Origin: DAIRFP01 sp036794995 | GTDB taxonomy: Bacteria > Desulfobacterota > Binatia > UBA9968 | Assembly (NCBI GenBank): GCA_036794995.1 | Contig: DAIRFP010000167.1 | Coordinates: 1-11,050, forward strand | DNA length: 11,050 nucleotides | Direction of reading: 5' to 3' | Part shown: positions 1-7,281 of the stretch, piece after piece | How the letters are laid out: each line of letters begins with the position of its first letter | Numbering within the stretch: position 1 is the first letter of the stretch | The notes under the pieces: model-generated | Told to the model about the DNA's origin: nothing | What the model saw: only the letters and a program-made list of their open reading frames with translations | Databases searched by the model: none | Program-made: the position numbers and the translations under genes

Positions 1-24
1 GATTTCCTGCCAGTAACCGATTGG

Positions 25-2178
25 TTATGCTTTCGTAATCAGCTCAAAATCTATTTCGCTTCGAAAAGCGTTAATGCGAACGACCTTGACGCGGAGATTG
101 TCGCCGAGACGGAACTTGCGGCCGTGGCGGCTGCCTTTGATGACGTATTCTTTCTCATAATAGTGATAGTCATCATCTGTAAGTGTGGAGAGACGGACGA
201 GGCCCTCGACAAAATAGGGGTCCAGCTCCACGAAGAAGCCGAAGTTCGCCAAGCTCGTGATGAATCCGGTGAACTCTTCGCCCATCTTGTCCATCATGAA
301 CTGGGCTTTCTTGAGATCGACCATCTCGCGTTCGGCATCCATGGCGTGCCGTTCTCTTTCGGAAGTGTGCTTGCCCGCTTCCACTAAATAGTCTGACAAC
401 TCTTCGCGCTTACTCGGTTTCAATTTCTCGGCGTCGAGCGCTTTGTCAAGCATGCGATGAACGATCAAGTCGGGATAGCGGCGGATCGGCGAGGTGAAAT
501 GGGTGTAGCAAGTGGACGCGAGGCCAAAATGGCCGATGTTTTCCGGTTGATATTTCGCCTGCTTCATAGTGCGCAGCAAAACGCGGTTCAAAACTCGCTC
601 TTCGGGTTTGCCGCGGCAGGCTTCCAGCAGTTTTTGAATATCGAGTGGCGTCGGTTTTTCTTTTTTGATCGGTGTCCGATAGCCGAGGCTCAGTAGAAAC
701 GCCGCTATGGCTTCAAGGGATTCCTGATCCGGTCCTTCATGAACTCGGTAAAGCAGGGGAAGGTCTTGCTGCTTGAGGTGCCGAGCTACCGCCTCATTGG
801 CGGCGATCATGAATTCTTCAATGATCCGGTGGGCGATGTTGCGCTCGGCGCGCACGATATTTTCAGGCATTCCCTGGATGTCGAGGATGATCTCGGCCTC
901 AGGCAGATCGAAATCCAGGTTGCCGCGGGCCCTGCGGTTCTCGTAAATTAATAGCGCCAACTCTTCCATCAGTTGGAACTGGTCCACGAGATTGCGATAA
1001 CGATCTAGACACTCGGGATCTTTGTCAACCAGGATTCTCCGCACGTTGGTGTAAGTCATACGTGCTTGGCTGCGAATCATCGAGTTGAAGAATCGGCTGC
1101 GGACGACTTCACCTTTGGCGTTGATTTCCATGCATACGGTCTTGGTGAGCCGATCCTCGTTGGGGTTCAAGCTGCAGATGCCATTGGAAAGAGCCTCAGG
1201 CAGCATCGGGATCGCTCGATCCGGAAAATAGACGCTGGTGGCGCGACCGTAGGCCTCCTGATCCAAAGCAGTTCCCGGTTGAACATAAAAGGCCACGTCG
1301 GCAATAGAGACGAAAAGCTCATAGTGTCTATTGGTTTTTTGCACGTACACAGCGTCGTCAAAATCCCGGGCTAGCTCGCCGTCGATGGTGACAATGGGCA
1401 GGTCTCTCAGATCGGTTCGCGCAGCGATCTCCCCTTCACTAATGGCGAAAGAGCCCGTTGCGATTTCACGATGAACCGGCTCCGGGAAGCTGGTCGTGAG
1501 ACCGTAACGAAAGACGATCGATTGAACCTGTACTTCCGGATCATCCGGATTTCCCATGATCTCAAGAAGTTCGCCCTCAGGCGGAGACAATGCCGTGCCG
1601 TAGCGGAAAATCTCTGCGGCGATGACCTTTCCCTTCTCTAGTTTGGCGGCGCTTGGTTTCAGCGGGATAGCCACGGCGACCCTGGGATCCATGGGGAGCA
1701 GATAGCCCTTGCCGTCGATTTCAGTGTAGGTGCCGATAAGCCGCTTTTGGCCCCGTTCCAGAATCTGCACAACGTGAGCTTCGATGCCGCCCCGTCTTTT
1801 CCGATCGGTCCGGACCATGACTTGATCGCCATGCATAAGGCGCCGCATCTCGCGCCGATTGAGGTACAGGTCCGCGGTGCCTTTGTCGTCGGGAATGAGA
1901 AAGCCATAACCGTCGGGATGCGCGTGGACTCTCCCCGTGACCAAGTTCTGACCGTCGGGCAGGGCGTAATGATTCTTTTTGAGACGAACGACGCGGCCTT
2001 CTCGACTCAGATCCCTGAGGGAGTCGACGACCCATTGAAGCTCGTCACGCCCGAACCCGGCGCGCTTCTGGATTTCGGCGGGCGTCAGTCGAGTTCTCGG
2101 CTTCTTGGCAAACAAATCGAGAATCCTTTTTTGGCAATTCTCGCTTGCCACAGTCTTGGGGTCGGGACGCCGTGCCAT
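25..2178 (-). CDS. rnr: Ribonuclease R (3'-5' exoribonuclease, RNB family)
   Basis: RNase R is a processive, Mg-dependent 3'-to-5' hydrolytic exoribonuclease that degrades structured RNA and takes part in RNA quality control in the cytoplasm. The 717-residue product shows the family layout: an N-terminal winged-helix segment (about 18-75), two cold-shock-like OB folds (about 80-225), the RNB catalytic domain (about 255-590) and a C-terminal S1 domain (about 634-714). The catalytic acidic cluster DGELARDFDD is intact, with D266, D272, D274 and D275. The RNB signature THFTSPIRRYPDLIVHR lies at 559-575. It ends FELITKA directly after S1, so the long basic tail of the 813-residue E. coli enzyme is absent. 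The ATG at 2178 follows the small DUF4911-like gene by 44 bp with no clear Shine-Dalgarno, so this is probably the last gene of an asmA-like/DUF4911/rnr unit. The family assignment is secure; the start is less so. Confidence 0.96.
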   Translation of the reverse strand: MARRPDPKTVASENCQKRILDLFAKKPRTRLTPAEIQKRAGFGRDELQWVVDSLRDLSREGRVVRLKKNHYALPDGQNLVTGRVHAHPDGYGFLIPDDKGTADLYLNRREMRRLMHGDQVMVRTDRKRRGGIEAHVVQILERGQKRLIGTYTEIDGKGYLLPMDPRVAVAIPLKPSAAKLEKGKVIAAEIFRYGTALSPPEGELLEIMGNPDDPEVQVQSIVFRYGLTTSFPEPVHREIATGSFAISEGEIAARTDLRDLPIVTIDGELARDFDDAVYVQKTNRHYELFVSIADVAFYVQPGTALDQEAYGRATSVYFPDRAIPMLPEALSNGICSLNPNEDRLTKTVCMEINAKGEVVRSRFFNSMIRSQARMTYTNVRRILVDKDPECLDRYRNLVDQFQLMEELALLIYENRRARGNLDFDLPEAEIILDIQGMPENIVRAERNIAHRIIEEFMIAANEAVARHLKQQDLPLLYRVHEGPDQESLEAIAAFLLSLGYRTPIKKEKPTPLDIQKLLEACRGKPEERVLNRVLLRTMKQAKYQPENIGHFGLASTCYTHFTSPIRRYPDLIVHRMLDKALDAEKLKPSKREELSDYLVEAGKHTSERERHAMDAEREMVDLKKAQFMMDKMGEEFTGFITSLANFGFFVELDPYFVEGLVRLSTLTDDDYHYYEKEYVIKGSRHGRKFRLGDNLRVKVVRINAFRSEIDFELITKA

Positions 2179-2222
2179 CGCGTTTTTGAGTTCGATCGTA
2201 CCCGCTGGCGAGATGTTGATCC

Positions 2223-2504
2223 TTACGGTCGTTTGCGTGCCGATTCCGCCGCCAGTTCGGTCATGAACCAGTCGCCGCTGTTATCGAGGGGCGGTGGAAT
2301 TTCTCTGACCGGCACGTCGCGTTTGAGCGAGTCCAATATGCCTCTTGCCGTGTCGGCGAAGTCGTCCATGGCCAGTAGCACGATGATGGCTTTCTTGCGG
2401 TCGATCGTGCGGATGATTCCGACCTCTTCGTAGGATTCGAAGATAAACTTTAGATAGGCAATATGCTCGGGAAGCGTCTCGAGATAAATTTCTAATAACT
2501 TCAT
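2223..2504 (-). CDS. Small DUF4911-like protein (93 aa), function unknown
   Basis: This small soluble protein begins MKLLEIYLETLPEHIAYLKF and shows no signal peptide or membrane segment. The pattern of an opening beta strand, then HIAYLKFIFESYEEVGIIRT, then KKAIIVLLAMDDFADTARGILDSL looks like a compact alpha/beta domain. From memory it matches the DUF4911 family of short proteins, which has no established function. The C-terminal 20 residues (after about 73) look unstructured. I chose the ATG at 2504 because the conserved-looking domain starts there. The reading frame stays open upstream to 2651, but that part lies inside the C-terminal coding end of the asmA-like gene and is lysine- and serine-rich shadow sequence. 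The start follows the upstream stop codon by 13 bp, which fits translational coupling; no strong Shine-Dalgarno is visible. The gene is likely real; the family name is a tentative recollection. Confidence 0.75.
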   Translation of the reverse strand: MKLLEIYLETLPEHIAYLKFIFESYEEVGIIRTIDRKKAIIVLLAMDDFADTARGILDSLKRDVPVREIPPPLDNSGDWFMTELAAESARKRP

Positions 2505-2517
2505 GGCAATCAATAGA

Positions 2518-5184
2518 TTATGGCTTGAGCAATTGTTCAAGTGTTTCCGGGAGCCACGACTTTTTTTCTTTTTTTTCCGTGTTCTGTCCTGCGGTGTCGG
2601 GCTCGCTTGTTCTTGGCGGAAAGCCGCGGCGCAGAACTTGGGCCAGCCCACGATTTTCGGGCCTCACTTTGACATTCGGAAACTTGCCTTCGGCGCGAAA
2701 TGAGATGGTCAGTCGGCCGCGTCGATCGAGGAGATAGCGGATCATCTTATACTCCCGCTGCAGCTCCTGTGTGATGCGAGGCGACAAAACCATCAGCCCA
2801 TTCCACTGGGTCGTTCTGTCGAAATCGATCCAGCCCGCCCCGGTGATCGTGTACTCGGGAGTGATCAGCAACAAATCTTCGGTGCGAATCCGTCTCCGCT
2901 CAACGGTAAAGTTAGCCTTGAGCGTATCAAATGGCGTATGCTGGCGATTCATCGCGGTGGCGAGGTTTGCCGGGAGGTGGGCTGACGTTTTGGATGAAGC
3001 GGCGTCGCCGCCCAGTGGGATGATGCTTCCAAGCAAATTGAAATCGCGAATGGTGCCATCATGAATGACGCCTGCCCCGGCTGCTTGCAAAGCTTCGGCA
3101 ACGGTGGCGCCGTGGGGCGGCGCCGCATCGAACCGGCCACGAAAATCGAGTTGCCCCTCGATCCGCTTTCGTAGCGCTGGAAACTTTTGTTTGAGAAGGG
3201 ATCCCACTGCTATCGACTCAATTTGAGAAGTCAAAGTGAAGCGCTGCGGCTGTTCAACCGGGCCAGACCAATAGCCCTCTAAGCGAAGCCTGCCGTCCAA
3301 AGCCTGGAACGACAAATTCTTAAACCGGATGCCCTTGGGCGACCAGGTCATATCTCCATGCAGCTCGCGGTAGGGAATAGCCTCCAGACTCCCTTCCGAC
3401 GAAGTAATCGTCGCCGTTAGCGAAGGAGCGCCGTCCTGCCATTGAACTTCGCCGTCGGCTGCTACATTACCGATCCGGTTTGTTTTACCCCCAGGAAACG
3501 TGGGTAGATCCATGAGGTTGAATTCCGGCGACCGCAATCTGTAGCTCGCGCTCAGTTGGGAGAGGTCTCTAACCTTAGCTGTTACCGTAATCGAGGAAGA
3601 TCCCAAACCAAAGGAACCGTTCTCCAGAAGCGCTTCGGTGCCTAAGAAAGAAACATCGGCGTGCAAATGATCAATTTTTCTTCCGCTTTCCTTGTGCCTG
3701 AACTCCGCGTCGGCAAGTTTCAGTTTGCCGCGGATATTCCAGCCGTCCGCCAAAGCAAGGTTCTTTGCCAGGACGATGTCCCAATGGACATTGCCGCCGA
3801 AGCCATAAAATGACAGCGATGAAACCAAGCGTCCCCACGCCGTCAACTGATTGGAATCGCTGCGCAACCTGAGTTGCAGTCGAGGCTCCGGCGTTTCTTC
3901 GGTAACGCCGGAGAGTGTCATCTTCGAATCGCCGAGATTTAGCAGCGATTCGTGAAGAATCAGACCGTTCTTGTAGCGCGAGATTTGCGCCCTAAGTTCG
4001 GCTAACGTGCCCGCAGGCTTGCGAAACCAATCCTGATAACGAAATTCACCTTTCTCCGCCTTGATCAAAGCCCCGATACGAAGATTCGCCCAGGTTCCTT
4101 CGAACTGGCTATAGGCGTCCATAGAGCCTGCCGTCGCCAGGGCGACGGGCAGATTTTGTCTGAGCAGAGGCAGGTTACGGAGTTGGGTCAAGTTGATCGA
4201 ATTCAAGGTCAGCTTGCCCTTGAGCTGCGCTTCCGCCCAGGAACCGCCTTCAGGAACCTCGAGGGCGCCCTCCACGGTCGCGTTGTAGCTTGACGAGCCG
4301 AACAAAGGTACCCTTAGCGCGATGTCTTTAATTCGAGGCCGATGCAAAGTTCCTTCAAGTCTTGCCTGGAGCGAGAGCGGACCGGTTACGTCGAGCTCAC
4401 GGGGAATCCTGTTTCTAAGAAAAGGTAAAGCGCGGGAAAGCAGCACAATGGACAGAGAGTCGAATCCCATGTCGAGCTCCATGGGTTGCTGTGACCAATC
4501 ATGATCCGGTCGGAGGGGGCCGAGTTGTCCCTGGATCCTCACATCATGGCCCAGTCCTTCGGTCAGCGCCGCCGCGAAATTAACTTTTATCCTTTCCCAA
4601 GCCTGGATTCCGGTGACTTTCATTTCCACGTTCTTGACGCGAATCTCCGCGGGTTCTTTGACGGAACGGTCGATGAAATCAACGCGGCCGTTCTTTATTA
4701 TTATCTGGGTAACCAGGAAGCTCAGGGATGGCGACTTTCTTTCCGGCGAAGCGGCCCGCGCCCTCGGAAGCGCACTGGGGTCCCGTTTTCGAATTACCAA
4801 TTCCGACAGGTTCAAGAGGCCGCGTTCGTCGGTGATGATTTGAAATTCCGGAGCCTGAAAGGTCAGCGAGTTAACGACGATTCTGCCGAGCAGTAGCGGC
4901 ATCAGACTGACGCCCAACTTTAATTCTTCCGCCCGCACGACCGGAGTCGCTGCAAAACGAGGATTATCGGCAACGCGAAACTCTTTCGCGGAGAAGCCGA
5001 GTCCACCCCACAAGCTCGCCTCGAGACCATCGAAAGTGGCATCCTTGCCGAGGAGCTTTTGCAAGTCTTGATGCAGCTGCTCGCGATTGCTCTCAGCCAG
5101 GGTATTGAAAAACTGAAAGAAAATAACCATCAGGGCGGCGGATGCGACCAGCAGCAGGAAAAAAAATTGGCGCGATCTTCTCAT
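2518..5184 (-). CDS. AsmA-family inner-membrane-anchored envelope protein
   Basis: The product is 888 residues from the chosen start: MRRSRQ, a hydrophobic signal-anchor at about 7-26, then a very long beta-rich region that should lie in the periplasm. The N-terminal part (about 30-125, with LGVSLMPLLLGRIVVNSLTF) and the C-terminal part (about 690-850, with NFTVERRRIRTEDLLLITPEYTITGAGWIDF split over two strands) are typical of the AsmA/AsmA_2 superfamily. Those bridge-like proteins are linked to outer-membrane lipid homeostasis and phospholipid transport. The far C-terminus is a lysine run (EKKEKK) followed by a short amphipathic tail. An in-frame ATG at 5256 would add 24 residues with no domain content; it abuts an inverted repeat (5257-5279) and would put an odd extension before the anchor, so I prefer 5184. 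Neither start has a good Shine-Dalgarno. The specific lipid role is inferred from the superfamily only. Confidence 0.85.
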   Translation of the reverse strand: MRRSRQFFFLLLVASAALMVIFFQFFNTLAESNREQLHQDLQKLLGKDATFDGLEASLWGGLGFSAKEFRVADNPRFAATPVVRAEELKLGVSLMPLLLGRIVVNSLTFQAPEFQIITDERGLLNLSELVIRKRDPSALPRARAASPERKSPSLSFLVTQIIIKNGRVDFIDRSVKEPAEIRVKNVEMKVTGIQAWERIKVNFAAALTEGLGHDVRIQGQLGPLRPDHDWSQQPMELDMGFDSLSIVLLSRALPFLRNRIPRELDVTGPLSLQARLEGTLHRPRIKDIALRVPLFGSSSYNATVEGALEVPEGGSWAEAQLKGKLTLNSINLTQLRNLPLLRQNLPVALATAGSMDAYSQFEGTWANLRIGALIKAEKGEFRYQDWFRKPAGTLAELRAQISRYKNGLILHESLLNLGDSKMTLSGVTEETPEPRLQLRLRSDSNQLTAWGRLVSSLSFYGFGGNVHWDIVLAKNLALADGWNIRGKLKLADAEFRHKESGRKIDHLHADVSFLGTEALLENGSFGLGSSSITVTAKVRDLSQLSASYRLRSPEFNLMDLPTFPGGKTNRIGNVAADGEVQWQDGAPSLTATITSSEGSLEAIPYRELHGDMTWSPKGIRFKNLSFQALDGRLRLEGYWSGPVEQPQRFTLTSQIESIAVGSLLKQKFPALRKRIEGQLDFRGRFDAAPPHGATVAEALQAAGAGVIHDGTIRDFNLLGSIIPLGGDAASSKTSAHLPANLATAMNRQHTPFDTLKANFTVERRRIRTEDLLLITPEYTITGAGWIDFDRTTQWNGLMVLSPRITQELQREYKMIRYLLDRRGRLTISFRAEGKFPNVKVRPENRGLAQVLRRGFPPRTSEPDTAGQNTEKKEKKSWLPETLEQLLKP

Positions 5185-5256
5185 GAGAACAATAGTTGTC
5201 GGCCGGGCACCCTGTGTTCGAAAACTAGCAAATTGATCGCGAACGCTTGGCAGCAT

Positions 5257-5279
5257 GGGTCAGGTTTGAGCCCTGTCCC
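5257..5279. repeat. Imperfect inverted repeat (8-7-8), REP-like
   Basis: GGGTCAGG (5257-5264) and CCTGTCCC (5272-5279) form an inverted repeat with one mismatch around the 7-base loop TTTGAGC. It lies in the gap between the thiolase stop and the asmA-like gene, and directly touches the ATG at 5254-5256. The GGGTCAGG/CCTGTCCC type resembles ends of REP/IS200-like elements that I recall from environmental genomes, but a single copy here cannot prove that it is dispersed. No T-run follows on either strand, so it does not look like a standard intrinsic terminator. Confidence 0.45.
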
Positions 5280-5335
5280 TGGTAGTTGGAACGCTGCCCT
5301 AAGGTCCCGGCGGCTTTTCTTTTGGAAGTCGTGGC

Positions 5336-6538
5336 TTAGTTGACGCTTTCAACGATTGTGGCAATGCCTTGCCCCACGCCGATGCACATGGTCGCGAGGC
5401 CGTAGCGGCTGCCACGCCGTTCCATTTCGTGAATGAGTGTCGTCATGATCCGCGCCCCGCTGCAGCCTAGAGGATGGCCGAGAGCGATGGCGCCACCGTT
5501 GACGTTCAGTCTCTTGGGATCAATCCCGAGTTCGCGGATACAAGCGAGAACTTGCGACGCGAAGGCTTCGTTCAACTCGACGAGATCGATTTGGTCGATG
5601 GTGAGCCCGGCCCTTTGCAGCGCTTTCTGGGTAGCAGGAATGGGCCCGATGCCCATGTAATTGGGATGGACGCCGGCGGTGGCGGACGCGACGATCCGAA
5701 CCATCGGTTTGAGTTTCAGCTGTTCGGCTCTTTGAGGCGTCGTCAGCAGCAAGGCCGCCGCACCATCCGAGAGCGGCGAGGAGTTTCCCGCGGTCACGGT
5801 TCCGCCTTTCTTAAAGGACGGCTGCAGCGCCGCGAGCTGGTCCAACGAAGTATCGGCGCGCGGCCCTTCGTCTTTGAGGTAAACCAACGGCGCGCCTTTT
5901 CGCTGCGGGACCTCGAAGGGAACAATCTCATCTTTGAGGCGGCCTTCTTCCTGTGCCTTCAACGCCTTTTGATGGCTGCCGAAGGCAAACTCATCCTGGT
6001 CTTGACGGCTGACCTGGTATTTCTCCGCGACGTTTTCCGCGGTCTCGCCATTATTGATAAGAGAATAGAGCTCGCCCATGCGCCGGTTCGGAAAGCGCCA
6101 TCCAAGCGAGCTGTCGTAGAGGTTGACGTCGCCGCGTTGAAAAGCATTGGCAGGTTTCCCCATCACCCAGGGGCCCCGCGTCATATTCTCTACGCCGCCG
6201 GCGACGAAGAGATCGCCATGATCGGTTTGGATGGCGCGCCCCACCTGATTGATCGCTTCGAGACCCGAACCGCAGAGGCGGTTCACGGTAGCGCCGGGGA
6301 TGGTATAGGGAAGCCCCGCGAGCAGAGAAGCGTTGCGCGCGACGTTACGGGAGTCCTCCCCCGCCTGGTTCGTGCAGCCAAAGTAAACGTCTTCGATTTC
6401 GTCTTTGTTTATTCCGGTTTTCTCGACCAATTTAGCGATGATGTAAGCGGCTAGATCGTCGGTTCTAACGTCCTTTAGAATACCGCTGTGGCGGCCCACG
6501 GGGGTACGCAGAGCCTCAACAATGACTGCTTCTTTCAT
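5336..6538 (-). CDS. paaJ: Acetyl-CoA C-acyltransferase, 3-oxoadipyl-CoA thiolase-like
   Basis: This is a 400-residue degradative thiolase, the normal length for the family. It cleaves a 3-oxoacyl-CoA with CoA to give acetyl-CoA and a shortened acyl-CoA. The active-site set is complete: nucleophile C89 in NRLCGSGLEAI, NEAF at 323-326, H355 in GGAIALGHPLG, and C385 in TMCIGVGQGI. The segment CTNQAGEDSRNVARNASLLAGLP (55-77), together with GWRFPNRRM, is close to what I remember of PaaJ/PcaF, the 3-oxoadipyl-CoA thiolases of phenylacetate and protocatechuate degradation. FadA-type or acetoacetyl-CoA thiolase activity cannot be excluded. The ATG overlaps the stop of the upstream paaH ORF as ATGA (6535-6538), and an AGGTGA Shine-Dalgarno lies inside that ORF's last codons (6543-6548), so translation is probably coupled. 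It is the last gene of the cassette. Confidence 0.92.
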   Translation of the reverse strand: MKEAVIVEALRTPVGRHSGILKDVRTDDLAAYIIAKLVEKTGINKDEIEDVYFGCTNQAGEDSRNVARNASLLAGLPYTIPGATVNRLCGSGLEAINQVGRAIQTDHGDLFVAGGVENMTRGPWVMGKPANAFQRGDVNLYDSSLGWRFPNRRMGELYSLINNGETAENVAEKYQVSRQDQDEFAFGSHQKALKAQEEGRLKDEIVPFEVPQRKGAPLVYLKDEGPRADTSLDQLAALQPSFKKGGTVTAGNSSPLSDGAAALLLTTPQRAEQLKLKPMVRIVASATAGVHPNYMGIGPIPATQKALQRAGLTIDQIDLVELNEAFASQVLACIRELGIDPKRLNVNGGAIALGHPLGCSGARIMTTLIHEMERRGSRYGLATMCIGVGQGIATIVESVN

Positions 6539-7281
6539 GACTTCACCTGACCTTCATTATAAGAATAAAAACCTTTACCGCGAGTCTCGCCGAGAAACCC
6601 TGCGATTACCAGTTTCTTTAACAGCGGCGCCGGCCGATAACGATCCTCTCCGGTCTCGCGCTGCAACCCTTCCAGAACCGCCAGCACTTCATGCAGACCG
6701 ATTTGATCCGCCCAGCGGAGTGGACCTTGCGGATAGTTGACGCCGAGCCTCATGGCGATATCGATTTCCTCCGCGCTGGCGACACCTTCTTCCAGCGCCC
6801 GCGCCGCTTCATTGATGATAAGACTTAAAATCCGCGGAAAAGTGAGCCCCGCGGAATCTTTGACGCGGATCGTTTCTTTTCCCACGGAGTTGAATAGCTG
6901 TTCGGCTGCCTTCAGCGCATTGTCGCTGCTGCGCATACCGGCGGCCAACTCAATGACCTTCCTGTCTTTCAAGGGATAGAAACTGGCGAAACCGACGACG
7001 CGCTCGGGATTTTTCGTCCATGCCGCCAGCTCGGTGGTCGAGTGAGCTAGGCATGAGGTCGCGATAACCGAGGCCGGGGAAAGAAATTGGTCGAGCTTCT
7101 GTAAGACAAGCTTTTTTTTCTCGTTGTCTGCGGCGTAGGTTTCGATAACCAGCGGCGTGGTGATGGCGATGTCCCCCAAGCCCGAAAGCAGCCGCACCTC
7201 CAATCCTTTCTCTTGCGCGAGATCGCGGAGGTCTTGAGCCCATCGGCTTTCGCCAACAATAACTAGACTACTTTTTGTCAT
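6535..7281 (-). CDS. paaH: PaaH C-terminal half as a separate ORF; degenerate 3-hydroxyacyl-CoA dehydrogenase
   Basis: This 248-residue protein aligns with the second half of long PaaH proteins. IINEAARALEEGVAS (155-169) and AMRLGVNYPQGPLRW (176-190), followed by GEDRYRP (211-217), closely match the end of E. coli PaaH as I remember it. It also retains a full-length but decayed dehydrogenase N-domain. The glycine loop is gone (IVGESRWAQ instead of GAGTMG). Aligned without gaps to the upstream ORF, three active-site positions are replaced (Ser to L78, His to A99, Asn to P149) and only E111 is kept. It is therefore unlikely to be an NAD-dependent dehydrogenase by itself; it may be a structural partner or dimerisation domain for the upstream ORF. 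Its ATG lies inside that ORF's end (14 bp overlap) with no near Shine-Dalgarno, and its TGA overlaps the thiolase start. Separate gene versus frameshifted paaH is unresolved. Confidence 0.82.
   Translation of the reverse strand: MTKSSLVIVGESRWAQDLRDLAQEKGLEVRLLSGLGDIAITTPLVIETYAADNEKKKLVLQKLDQFLSPASVIATSCLAHSTTELAAWTKNPERVVGFASFYPLKDRKVIELAAGMRSSDNALKAAEQLFNSVGKETIRVKDSAGLTFPRILSLIINEAARALEEGVASAEEIDIAMRLGVNYPQGPLRWADQIGLHEVLAVLEGLQRETGEDRYRPAPLLKKLVIAGFLGETRGKGFYSYNEGQVKS

Noticed and set aside
1747..2433. Plus-strand open frame of 228 codons antisense to the rnr 5' end and the DUF4911-like gene
   Set aside because: It lies antisense to convincing RNase R sequence, and its translation shows no domain-like pattern.
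2505..2651. N-terminal extension of the DUF4911-like gene to an upstream ATG
   Set aside because: The added 49 residues overlap the C-terminal coding end of the asmA-like gene, are low complexity (lysine run), and precede the recognisable domain.
5474..6454. Long open frame (326 codons) on the plus strand opposite the thiolase gene
   Set aside because: It is fully antisense to a thiolase with all catalytic motifs, has no family-like sequence, and is explained by GC-rich codon use on the other strand.
7271..7277. A -1 programmed frameshift heptamer at CAAAAAG in the paaH junction
   Set aside because: The second ORF is in the +1 frame relative to the first, so a -1 shift would not join them, and the heptamer lacks the X XXY YYZ form at its first base.
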